Below, one piece after another: positions 1 through 10,800 of a stretch of DNA of 64,000 nt. Position 1 is the stretch's first letter; each line of letters opens with the position of its first letter. The stretch is from Tetmemena sp. SeJ-2015 (taxonomy: Eukaryota; Ciliophora; Spirotrichea; Sporadotrichida; Oxytrichidae), in contig JAJKFJ010021579.1 in NCBI GenBank assembly GCA_027382625.1, positions 62,001-126,000 of the forward strand, written 5' to 3'. The notes under the pieces were generated by a model. The model did no database searches. It worked only from the letters and a program-made list of their open reading frames with translations, and had not been told where the DNA came from. The position numbers and the translations under genes were made by a program.

Positions 1-1
1 C

Positions 2-1053
2 ACTCAATTAGATTTCACTGAGAATGAATTCATGGGAGAAGATGAGACTAAAGCGATGCAATAATTTACAGATTAGATTCTTAATGAAGCTTCAATTCAT
101 AAGCAACACTCTCTAAAGATCCCTTAGTAATTCAAAGTCATGAATTTAAGGAAAAGTAGAGAAAGGAATAGTGTAAGCATAAATTAGTCAACGCTTTTGA
201 TGTCTCAACTTGGCAATTTAAACATCGCAAGTGGAGATCATCAACTCTTTACTAATCTTAATGTTTATATTTTTAATAAATCGAAAGGTCTCAAATGGGG
301 TAGTCAAGCTTAATTAATCAATTAATAGGAGTTTAGTTGGCACTACTTACTCAGACTTAACTCACAGAACAAATGATAGTGCAAGTGCACAGTACTAAGT
401 GGGCGTAGATACTGATCGCTAGCATTTCAACTAGTTCAAAGATGTGAAAGAAAGCCTTGATATTTAAATTCATAGCAAGGAAAAAATTAATATTACTAGG
501 TTCAAAGTATTTTAAGGAGCTTGCCAAAAAGAGAATAGCCTACACTTCAGGATTTTAGACTTCAGTAACCTCTTAATAAGATTAGTCATAAACCAGACAG
601 CTCTCAAATCAATTAAAACACTGGCCATTCTGGGTTTTTCTCGTAAGAATAAATCGTTAATATAAACTTTTTAGTGCCAACAATAGTCCTCGATAGGAGA
701 GATAGAGATTATAATTACGCCATCGCCTATAGTAAAGTGGATTCATAGCTCATACGCCTTTAATTTAAAACCCTGAGGGTTTAAAAGTGAATACAGCATT
801 GGAGGGTAAACATATTAATTTTTAATTGAATATTATGGGAAAGAATTTAAACTCTTTAGAGCACTTAATTTTAAGTGAAAGATCTTATTCATTTTAATTC
901 AGAACTATTGCTTATAAGATCAGTAGAATTGACAATTTTATGCCTTTGAGATTTCATCTAATTAAAAAAATTCCAAACTTTCTATTTAGAATAAAATAAT
1001 ATATTAATTATTTTTTCTCTAGACGAACTATTTTCCCAGTCCTGAATCAGTGA
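2..1053 (+). CDS. Unknown protein, 3' portion, germline-interrupted
   Basis: No family recognised. Read with TAA/TAG as Gln, three collinear coding segments join into one frame that ends at TGA 1051-1053. The 5' end lies outside the window. Two frame changes are resolved exactly by direct-repeat pointers (CTTAAT at 257/309, AAGGA at 477/514). After both removals the frame runs without stop from base 2. The middle part is rich in Ser, Gln and Asn. The last ~80 codons (from about 800) are AT-rich, so the true stop may come earlier through an unresolved IES. The poly-G inverted-repeat element starts 65 bp after the stop. Confidence 0.55.
257..314. other. IES, pointer CTTAAT, 52 bp removed
   Basis: CTTAAT occurs at 257-262 and 309-314. 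Keeping one copy shifts frame 2 to frame 3 and gives continuous coding across the site (TNLNQSINRS). There is no GT..AG alternative that restores the frame. The insert is AT-rich. Confidence 0.75.
477..518. other. IES, pointer AAGGA, 37 bp removed
   Basis: AAGGA at 477-481 and 514-518. Excision moves frame 3 to frame 1 and yields IHSKELAKKR, continuing into a long open frame. The insert is AT-rich, like its neighbours. Confidence 0.72.
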
Positions 1054-1118
1054 GATTTGAATTTATCATCTTCCAATAATTTGCCAAAAAATAATGAAAT
1101 ATCCTTATAAGTTATCCC

Positions 1119-1737
1119 GGGGGGGGGCCTTTTCCTCTTCCCCAAACCTTAGGTTGATAAAATATAAAAATTTTTTCTTTAAATTAGCTTTAAAAATTTA
1201 GAAAAAACAAAAAAATTCCTTATCCAAATTGAAAATTCCAAAGTGTCTAACCTGCTCATATTCTTTTATTTATAAAAAACATCTTAAAGTTTTGCATGTA
1301 GAAGAGAGAAAAATTAATCTTTAAAACTACTTTATAGATATAAAAAATAAGATTTTTAATTTATAAGTTTGAAAAAATAAATTGAAATAAATAATAATTA
1401 GATAAGATGCAAATTTTTTTAAAAATACTTTATTTTTAAAGTAAGGGAAAATTTTCAAAGTTTTATATGTTTAAAGATCTATATTTAATTGTTTTTTAGA
1501 AAGTTTTTTGGTATTAAATTTTTTTAATTATATAACATTTTTTAAATTTAAAATTTTTTTTAACAAATAAAATTTCTTTAAACTAAAAAAATTTCTTTAA
1601 ATTGGAAATATGAACAGGTAAAACCTTTTGGATTTGAATTTGGGCAAAAAAAATTGTATTTTTTTGCTGATTTTAGGCTATATGATGATTTTCATTTTTT
1701 CACGAAAAAAGTGGATGACGAGGAAAGGCCCCCCCCC
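1119..1737. mobile_element. Poly-G-ended TIR element, copy A (MITE-like), 619 bp
   Basis: The element starts with nine G then CCTTTTCCTC and ends with GAGGAAAGG then nine C. An 8-bp duplication GTTATCCC flanks it at 1111-1118 and 1738-1745. About 140 bp of each end are inverted copies, the left one more diverged. The interior is AT-rich with no coding frame, so this copy cannot move by itself. The same family recurs at 48686-49494. A stretch just inside the left end (about 1130-1166) resembles the right flank (about 1750-1787), which hints at an older rearrangement. Confidence 0.85.
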
Positions 1738-1823
1738 GTTATCCCATATGCAACTTCTTTTCCAAGCCTTGGGTTGATAAAATATATATCCCTTAATTTA
1801 TTTTGAATAATTAGCATATTAAG

Positions 1824-2066
1824 ATGAATTTAGAAAAAACTGGAGCAACAAATGGATAGCAACTTATAAGAATAAGTGAGAAGAGTATCTCATCTAATCA
1901 TGCAAACATTTTAAAAAGCCCAGAATTGAAATAGAAAAACCCGCCCATGAGTATCGGATCTGTAGCCAGCTCTCTGAACTAAAGTATTAACTTTAATGAA
2001 GTTGCCAATAAACAGTATATCCATGTTTCTGGAGTGGTATCCGCAGCAACTGAAACCTTAATTTGA
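1824..2066 (+). CDS. Small ORF or coding segment, unknown (80 codons)
   Basis: With TAA/TAG as Gln this frame runs from ATG at 1824 to TGA at 2064-2066. Its composition (Ser, Asn, Gln; balanced codons) looks coding rather than like the AT-rich flank. It may be a small gene or one segment of a longer gene split by IESs. No family recognised. The 330 bp that follow, up to 2396, are AT-rich with nothing recognisable. Confidence 0.35.
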
Positions 2067-2396
2067 AGTTTAAACTGAATAATATTAATTAATATAACCT
2101 TATAAGATAGCTTATCTAAAAAGACAAGATATTTAGTTCTAATGTTAAAAAATGATTAGCAGCTTACATATAAATTATTAAATGTTTGTAAAAGAATTAT
2201 AAATTAAACAAAGCATAGCATTGCTCTTCTTTTATTAGAAAACATGCTAAAATAAACTAGATACTTTTTTTAGTGAAGTATCTTAAAATTATGTTTGACT
2301 AATGGAGATTCCAAATACAGAAGACATTCTGTTTCTGGATCTCTCTGCTTTATTATATTAAGTCTGAAAAATACTTTTCCATAATTCCTCAATATG

Positions 2397-5300
2397 TCAG
2401 TATTTTTTATCTTGTCCATTCTTAGCTTTGTACAATTCCATGCGCTCATTTAAGCCATCTAAAATTTCCTCTTGCTTATCTAAATCCTTGATGATTTTCC
2501 TCAGCTTAGACTTAAGAAGGAGGTACGTTTTAAAGATGAATTATGCGAATTTAGCGTGAGGTTTAAATACAAGCATAAAATGCAGCACACAGAGGCTCCT
2601 AAAGGCTCAGAACCAGGTCTTGCTTCGCTCTAAATCTGTAGATTTTTGAAATACCTGGCATCCATTCGTTGATTCAATGTCTTTCCCTCGCACTAGAATG
2701 AACTCTTGTTGTCTGAAACTTTTGAGATAACACATCCTGAGCACATGACTTGAAAGCTGACTCTCTCACTAACATTTTCATATTCTTTTCTCGCTAGATA
2801 GAGTTATTATTGTTGAGAACATTGATATTCTTGGGCGATACTCTGGGCACTGAACATAATCTACCTTTCGTTTTACTCCATTAATAATTGTAGAACTGGA
2901 ATTAATTTGTGAAGTCTTAATTGATTAATAAGTATATGTCTCTAAATTAATTAAGAATTCTAAAACACTTAATGTTTTAAGGCCCAAAAAGACTTTAAAG
3001 TCTTTTAAAAATTTCTAATATTAGAAAACATTTAAAAGACATTAAATCTTTTTGGGATTAAACTTAAGTTTCTTTTAGAATTCTTAATTAATTTAGAGAC
3101 ATATACTTATTAATCAATTAAGACTTCACAAATTAATTCCAGTTCTACAATTATTAATGGAGTAAAACGAAAGGTAGATTATGTTCAGTGCCCAGAGTAT
3201 CGCCCAAGAATATCAACGTTCTCAACAATAATAACTCTATCTAGCGAGAAAAGAATATGAAAATGTTAGTGAGAGAGTCAGCTTTCAAGTCATGTGCTCA
3301 GGATGTGTTATCTCAAAAGTTTCAGACAACAAGAGTTCATTCTAGTGCGAGGGAAAGACATTGAATCAACGAATGGATGCCAGGTATTTCAAAAATCTAC
3401 AGATTTAGAGCGAAGCAAGACCTGGTTCTGAGCCTTTAGGAGCCTCTGTGTGCTGCATTTTATGCTTGTATTTAAACCTCACGCTAAATTCGCATAATTC
3501 ATCTTTATTTGTCTCATCTTTGTCCTCTGGATCCACAGCCTCTAATTCCTCTTAATTTTCCTCTTCCTAATGTTCCTCTGTTCCATCATGTTCATAGAGG
3601 GCCAAAATCTTTCTCTTAACTTCGATTCTCTATAACGAAATTAATGCATTGAAGCTAAATTACCTGCATAGGGCCTCCATTCTTGAGATCTTTGAGAAGA
3701 TCACTGAGTTTGGGCTTTGACTTAATGATTCTCAATTCTTGGATGCGACGCATAACAACTAATTTGAATGTCACCATGCGATGGATTCTTTCTGGAGTTA
3801 CCAGTAAGGGATCAATGATATGAGCTGATGGCACCTTCAAAATTATTAATCATCATGATTCAAATTTTTAAAAATATAGTCTAGAGGAAAACTCTTGCCC
3901 GAGTTAAGGATCTTTGTCTGATAGGAGAGGTACTTTTTCTCGAAGATTGGAGCACCCACAAATAACTAGGTCAGCTCTTCAGACGAAATTTCAAGGATGA
4001 TAGAGGGTTTGCTGGCTCTCGCGTTCACAGAAGATGTCTCATCTAAGAAGAAGGAGCGATGATTCAATATTGAACCTCTTTGGAGCTTTTCAAAAACGAA
4101 TTCCTTGCCTTCAAACTCAGTCTAAAGAATCAAAATCAAATACCTCAGTTAAAATAAAAACTAATTTTATTGAAGATTGGTAAAGATGAATAGTTGCTTA
4201 CATAGAGATCGATGATGCCATCCTAAACTATTCTTAGATCATTCACCGCGTCGTTGCGCGAAAAAATAACCTAACCTTTGTCAAGATACCTCTGCTTGAA
4301 ACCGTAAATAATTCTGTGGAAGGTCTAATAAAATAAAAAATTTAACAGTCCATGGTTCAATATCTTGGAAAAAAGGAAGTTTGCTTATTGTCTTTGTCAA
4401 CCAAACTTTAACTTTGTCATTGTAAGATATCATGGAGTATTTTTTAAGGGCATCTTCCATCTCTGGAATTTCAGATAAAAGGAACCTTAATTTACTTCAT
4501 TTTCTATGATACATATTCGCTTGATTTAACCTATAATTCTCAATAGGCAATCTTGCAAAAGTAGTATAGTTGCCTGATGTCACTGTAGCAGTTCTGGCGC
4601 ACTTGTGAAGAATGCTGATGTCACCAAAGTGCTCTCCAGGCATAAGCTTCTTAAAGTTCTTATGCTCCTTGGTTCTTGTATTTCTAATAGAAACAAAGCT
4701 GTCTCCCTTGGCTACGAAGTACATGTCCTGATCTAAATCTAGTTTAAGAAGCACTTAAAAACTTACCCTCATCACCTTGCTTAACTATAGTGTCGGAGGG
4801 GCCGTTCAGCTGAATTTAAAGACGACGAACGACAAGCGAAACCATGTCCATGGAACTGTCAACATTATCTTCCTCACCCAGCAAATCATCTTAAATTTCT
4901 ACCTTGTGCAAATATTTTAGCAATACGCAAATATTAAGGCAAGTTCTTAAAGACAGGGTGATATGAATTTTATCAACTATATACGATTGCTAATTTTTAA
5001 AAGGGTTGTATCTAACGACTCCCTCAAAGATCTACCATGTGACACACATATAAATGAAAACAACCCAATGTAATGACTTTGAGCTTGAGTGATTAACTGA
5101 TAAGTCCTAGAAATTAATCTAGTTCTTGTTGTTGATCTAGCTTTGTTTGTGTTTTGATAAGGTGCTCCCTTATATCGTCAGATATCTTTGTAGGTAGTCC
5201 AATATTTTCCATGACTGAATTGGCTGAGTCTATCTACTCTAAAAACTGTGCAGTCTTTGCCTTGATCATTTGTACAAGGACTGTCATCTCTCCGAACACG

Positions 5301-7657
5301 TTAGCACTCACGAGGGCTCCACACACGATATACATAGATGTTATGAAATTTTCAAAATCTGGCTAAAAAAGATTATTAGTTATCTTTCATTTATAAGAAT
5401 TAAATCAGTGCGACCTCCCATTTCATTTCCAGTCAGCTGCAAGATTGCGTAGTGCATAGTAGTGAAGTACTACTTGTCTAAAGGAGCAACGAAAATATCT
5501 GTTGTCAATCATTTTACACTCTTTCACTCTATAATTTAATTTTTAAAGCTTTGAATGAGCCCATTTCCAAAGCAGGCATCCATATTTAATAGTAGCGCGC
5601 TTCAAAGAAGTAAATGCAGAAGCAAATATGGAAATAGTAAATGAAGTATACTGTCAACCTGAACACACTCACAATCTAAAATATTACAAGGTTAGAAATA
5701 TATAGTCATTCTTAAAAAGAGACGAGGTAAACTTTATATCTGTGATAAATTTTAATTAAATTCCTTTCTTATGCAACAAAGAAATGACGGTTAGAAGTTT
5801 ATGGAACTAGCTTATTAAAATGTATCCTCTTTTAACTGTTGTTCTTTGACTTACAGCTTTGATATCTTGCCTGAGATTTAGTTTCTATATTAGTGCACCC
5901 ATTTTAGATAATCTGACGAACTTGAAGATACGAATTGCATCAAGATACAAATAGTCTCCCTATGAGAAAGGTTAATTTCTAAATAGGAATTTAAAGGTAG
6001 AAATTTTGAATTAATGTCGCAGCAGTTATAAAATGAAATCTTAATTTAGCTTTGCGGGTTTAATATTATTTAATTGGTGTTAATAAGGGATATCTAAATA
6101 TCATACTGATTAATTTGAAAGGTGAAATTTTTTTATTTCTCAAAAATTATGTCAAATTTTAAAGGATTAATATTTTGTATGGAAATAATGATTATAATTT
6201 TATTAAAATAATACTCATCACACATTTTATATTCTCATATTCAAGAAGTATACATCCAATAGATTATATTTAATGTAGTTTAATAATACTTACTGGTATT
6301 AGACAGTTGAGTGGCAAAATGGAGAGCAAGTCCACAAAGAAAGTGCTATGGAATATGTAGTACCTAGCTATCGATTTTGAATCTGTCACTTCTTCTCCTT
6401 GTGAGGTTAGGTATGTGGTACGGAACAAGATCAGGATGTCGATATCAAATCATTTTGTTTGCTTATAAATTCTAATCAATAATTTGATATAGAAGACTAA
6501 GTTTATTAGATAATTGAAAACCTCGAAGCCCCAAATTATTTAAGGGATAAAGGCAACCTCAATTTATTTCAAAATCTACATGTTTTTTCATTAAATATCA
6601 AAAGGTATATAGAAGCAGTTAAAGAGGGTGAGAATCATAACGAATACATCCCATCTGATTCTTCGATTGTCGTTAAAACTGATAAGATAAGGTGGCAGTT
6701 TAGTTTCTTGCTCTTTCGTTCTATTACTCAGATACTTTTTCTTGAGAAGGATAGAGTGGATAATAAATGAAATTACAAGTATACATTTGAGAGTGAAGAT
6801 TTTAAGCTCGCTAGAGGAAGAAATGATGAGACTGTAAATGCACATCCTGTTTCTTATTGGATTAGCCCAAAGTGAATAATTGTAAGATATTAAGAATGAA
6901 TGCTTAGGTCTCAGAGGGATTGAGAGACACCGCTTCATTTTTGTACTTCTGTCTGAGTACTTTGATAGTCTGGGACATTTTATGCATCTCTTCTTTCTCC
7001 TTCTCCTCATATTTACCTCTGTGAAGTTCAATCATCATCCGTTGCATTTCTTCGATTGAGGCCGCATCCTCAACTTGCCTCAAATCAGGCTTAAAAAGAG
7101 CCTGATTTAAATAGTGAAAATGGCAACAAATTTTTAGGCTTCTTTCCAGTAAACTGGCGAACCAGAATGTTTTTGACGACCATTAAAGTCTTAGAGAGAT
7201 ATGGAATGATAAATAACATCCATTGATAATAGAGAGCTTTTTGTTTGCGTTGTTATTTAAGTTCTACTCTAAAGCATTTTCATTCATTAAATTGTCATAA
7301 ATAAGCAGCATTATTGGAAGAGTTCAGCAAGCTGCTGTCTATATTATTCCTTCAATAAATTTATTACCTAATGGTTTTAATTAAAGAAAGTTTAAGAATA
7401 GGATCATGATCTCGGTGTTTATTTTAGCTAAGTTAAGAAGAATCTTCCTTGTGCAGCACTCCCTTAGTTGTAACCTTTTTCTCGGTTTGATAAACCCTAG
7501 TCATTTATCCTTCTAAGCAGATACTTATTAAAAATGTTTAGTCAAACCCTGCATCTTCCTCAGGTTGTAACTTCTAGGAAGAAATTTATGATTAGAATAA
7601 AGTTAATACTACCATCTTAAGATTGTTGGCTGAGGAGCTCGGCTTCTACTTGCTCAT
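2397..7657 (-). CDS. Cyclic-nucleotide-gated-type cation channel, paralog 1
   Basis: Six-helix voltage-gated-like channel with a C-linker and two cyclic-nucleotide-binding-like domains. Order along the minus strand: an acidic coiled N-terminus (~7000-7100); S1 (~6600); the S2 motif DILILFRTTYLTSQGEE (~6440); an S4 with basic periodicity IRIFKFVRLSKMGALIQKLN (~5900); S5 (~5600-5660); a pore loop with filter-like LTGNEMGGRT (~5430) where K+ channels have TVGYG; S6 and C-linker (~5100-5350); CNBD 1 with GEHFGDISILHKCARTATV (~4570-4640); a second CNBD-like region (~3880-4380); and a coiled tail ending at TGA (complement 2397-2399). Several GT..AG introns of 28-50 nt are present. Four IESs are resolved. 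The start ATG at 7657 and the first ~200 codons are uncertain. Paralog 2 is the upstream neighbour, same strand, so this is a tandem duplicate. Confidence 0.82.
2529..3507. other. Palindromic IES, pointer TTTA, 975 bp removed
   Basis: Two arms of about 480 bp are almost exact inverted copies meeting near 3019 (TTTCTAATATTAGAAA). The whole unit sits inside the C-terminal coiled tail of channel paralog 1. TTTA at 2529-2532 and 3504-3507 acts as pointer. Removing 975 bp gives ETNKTYLLLKSKLRK, which aligns with KNQTYLEIKRDMRK at the same place in paralog 2. With the insert present, the frame reads into the arm and stops at TGA. Confidence 0.8.
6441..6490. other. IES in channel 1, pointer ATATC (minus), 45 bp
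   Basis: GATAT on the plus strand at 6441-6445 and 6486-6490. Removal deletes an in-frame TGA and gives LVFYIDILILFRTTY, the classic S2-S3 motif of CNG/HCN channels. Confidence 0.85.
6559..6601. other. IES in channel 1, pointer TTGA (minus), 39 bp
   Basis: TCAA on the plus strand at 6559-6562 and 6598-6601. Removal deletes an in-frame TGA and gives FYIPFEVAFIPQIIWGFEVF, matching FYIPFEIAFEPSMNLCLEVF of paralog 2. Confidence 0.85.
6742..6925. other. IES in channel 1, pointer TCTCAA (minus), 178 bp
   Basis: TTGAGA on the plus strand at 6742-6747 and 6920-6925. Removal changes frame by +1 and gives AVSLKKKYLSNRTKEQETK, matching LEILKAYLSQRTKRITK of paralog 2. Confidence 0.8.
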
Positions 7658-7833
7658 TTTAAGTTTACTCGTCAATCTACTAATAAAATATATTATATAT
7701 AAACCTTACCAGAATCTTATCCTAACTCCTCAAGTTGTAACAATTATTTAAGCGACCATTTAAAATCCAAATTTTTCATTCTGTATGAGGTAAGAATTCT
7801 CTTCGAGATTAACTTGATAATAAAGAATTGAAT

Positions 7834-10800
7834 TCAAGTAAATTTGTCATCAATCAGCTTGGTCATCACCTGCAGCTCATATTCTTGCTTTTCTAAATCT
7901 CTTACAATCTTCCGCATGTCTCTCTTAATCTCTAAGTAGGTTTGGTTCTTTTCTCTTCCATCTCTTTTGTCATTTTCCAAGGTATCTTAAAATAAATTGT
8001 AAGCTTTAAAATTAGCAAAATCTTGATCGTCTTCGGTTTTCGTAGCTCCCAATTCAGCTTGTGCTTAGTTTTCATCATCTCCAAACTGATAGAGAGCTAG
8101 AATTTTGCGTTTTACCTCCATTCGCTAAGCTGCACCACCCTTTTTAAGTTCTTTCATTAAATCGCTTAATTTTGGCTTTGATCTCCTTATTCTAAGTTCA
8201 GTTATCCTGCGCATTCAATGAAATTAAAGATGAAAATGAAATTTTTTAAGGTAAAGATTTGATTACAGCTAGTTTAAAGTAAGCCTATCTGAGCATTCTC
8301 TAGGGCGTAGTGACTAGAGGGTTTATGATATTGATCTTAGGTATTTTCAAATGGTAGTCAATAGGAAACGATCTCCCCTGGTTCAGTATCTTAGTTTGAT
8401 AGGATTCAAAATATAAATTCCATAATATATTAACACATGAGGATAAGAACTTCTTCTCGAAGATGGGTGAGTCTGGCAAAAGCGAATTCAAAAAGCTTAG
8501 TGAAATCTCAAGAATTGTGGATGTCTTAGCTGACCTTGCATACACCTGGGGTACCTCTTCAAGGAAAAATGACCTCTGATTCATCAATGATCCCCTCATT
8601 AGCTTTTCAATCACAAACTCTTCGCCTTCAAAAGTAGTCTAGAAGATTATAGAATAAATTTGAATATGATGAATCTTACAAAAATGTCAATGAGTCCATC
8701 TTAAACAACTCTCAAGTGAGTGATCTCTTCTTTATCTTAGTAAATCATTGTTCCCTTATCTAGGACTTTTTTCTCGAAGCCATATAGAATTCTATGCATT
8801 GTCCATTATTCGATCTCTGAGAATATTGGAAGCTCACTTAAGATCTTATTTAACCACCGCTTGTGACGGTCAAAATAAGTGTAGGTGAACTTTCGCATCT
8901 CTTCCTCTATTTCAGGCAACTCAGTTAACAGCAGCCTATGATAATATATTTGAAAAGGTATGCTTTAAGATTAATCAAGCTTACTTGTAGTTTTCGAGAG
9001 TGAGAAGTGCGTATGTACTGTAGTGAGCAGCTATAACCGAGGCAGTTCTTGGGCATCCATAAATTAAACTGATCTCCTAAAGAAATAGGATAAGAACAGC
9101 AAAAAGAAGCTACTCCAAAATGTTAGCCTGGCTTCAGTTTTTTGAAATTCTTGTACTCCTTCTTTTAGCTTTCTTTAATGGAGACATAACTTGTTCCCTT
9201 CGCGATGAAGAACATATCTTGACCTGATTTGGAAATAATTAAGACAAAACGAGTATTTACTTGAGTCATCTTGCTTAACTATGATATCTTCAGGCCCATT
9301 TAGTTGAATCAACAGCTTTCTTACAATAATTGTTACAATATCCATAGAGTCACTGAAAGAAGATCAGAAAAATCTATCTATGTATAGTAATTTAAAGAAG
9401 GAAATAAAACAGATTTAAGTTATTAAAACAAATCCAAAAATTTGAACTAAAAAATCCTAAAGAGAATTTCATTCAAGTTTCTCGGGTTTAGAGACCATAT
9501 TAAAGTGATATCGCATCAAGAGCAAAGTCATGAATAGTATTTCAGTGTCTAACTTTGTTATTCTTCTTATTAAATAATAAAGAAGATCCTTAAGTTTAAA
9601 AGATCGTATTTAAATCGGAAGATATATTAAATTAGTGATTAGGAGTCTCTGATTGAAGGAAAATTGGTTTCGGGGTTTAATTAAAATCTTTTATAATCAT
9701 CATTGTAAAATAGGTTTAATATTCTTGAAGACTTAATTAGTTTTGATGACTCCTTCGAATATCTGCCAGCTGACTTTCAGCTTGAGTGAGGAGCTAATCT
9801 ATGAGAGGAATTTATTAAGCTCCTCCTGTTAATTGAGTGTGCTCTATGTGAAAACTAGGTAGTCTCTAATTTAAGTAGATAGCTCAAGGGGCAACCCAAT
9901 ATTTCTCATGGCTGTGTTTGCACTATCTATTTAGTCTTAATAAAAACCAAATTTAGTCATTAAGCGTTTATTTAAAGTCCTATATCAACTGATTTCTTCT
10001 CTGGATGATTTAAACTAGAACAGTCATTTCTCCGAAAATTTGAGCGGTGATAATTGCTCCTGCAAGAATAAGCAAATTTCTTACTTATGACGATAGAATT
10101 AAAAGAATAAAAAGTAGACTCATGATGATTTCTAGTTCCGTTCTGGGTCCTGACTCATTTCCCGTGAGTAAAAGCACTGCATAATGCAAGCAAGTTATGT
10201 ATTTTTGATAACGTCTCTGCAACAAATACATCTTTAATGAAAACAGAAGAGCATGAAATATTAACTTTATCAATCGTTAAAGATAATTCCATTTGCTTAA
10301 GTCGAAATATATTTAATCTGTGGAGGCGTTGTTGAAGTCCAAAGGAGGAATCCAAATTTGATAGTATGAAGCTTCGTAGAACCAAGCACAAGCGCACAAA
10401 TGGAAGTAAAACATCAGCAGAAAAGTAAGGTATGCCACTCGCACAAGCTAAAAAAAATTATCAGCAACTAATGGAAATTAATAACTTACAGCTTTAATTT
10501 CCTTCAGTGAGATCAAGCTTCTAAATCAAAGAGCCTAAGCGAACCATTCTCACAAGTTTCAAAATTCCGATTACATCCAAGTATTTTTAGTCGCCCTAAA
10601 TTATGTAAGACTAAGCACATAACAATTCTTTATTTTTATAGCTTACAGGGATAGTCGCATTAAGGGGCAAGATGAAATTAAAAAAAATTTAATTTCAGAA
10701 TTTTGAAGATTGAAAATACATCAACAAGAAAGGTTCCGTGGAATATGTATCTGTTAGCAATTTGCTTTCTTGTCCATAATTTCCTCTCCCTCTAAAGTCA

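Noticed and set aside
1119..1166. Possible C4A4 telomere or telomere-bearing TBE end
   Set aside because: The CCCCAAA-like string is isolated; there is no tandem telomere repeat, and the element ends are homopolymer G/C.
2532..3506. CRISPR-like or regularly spaced repeats
   Set aside because: The repeats here are inverted arms of one palindrome, with no unit-spacer periodicity anywhere in the window.
6591..7031. 146-codon standard-code ORF on the minus strand
   Set aside because: Only its C-terminal part is real channel coding; the first two thirds read through the 178-bp IES and a wrong frame.
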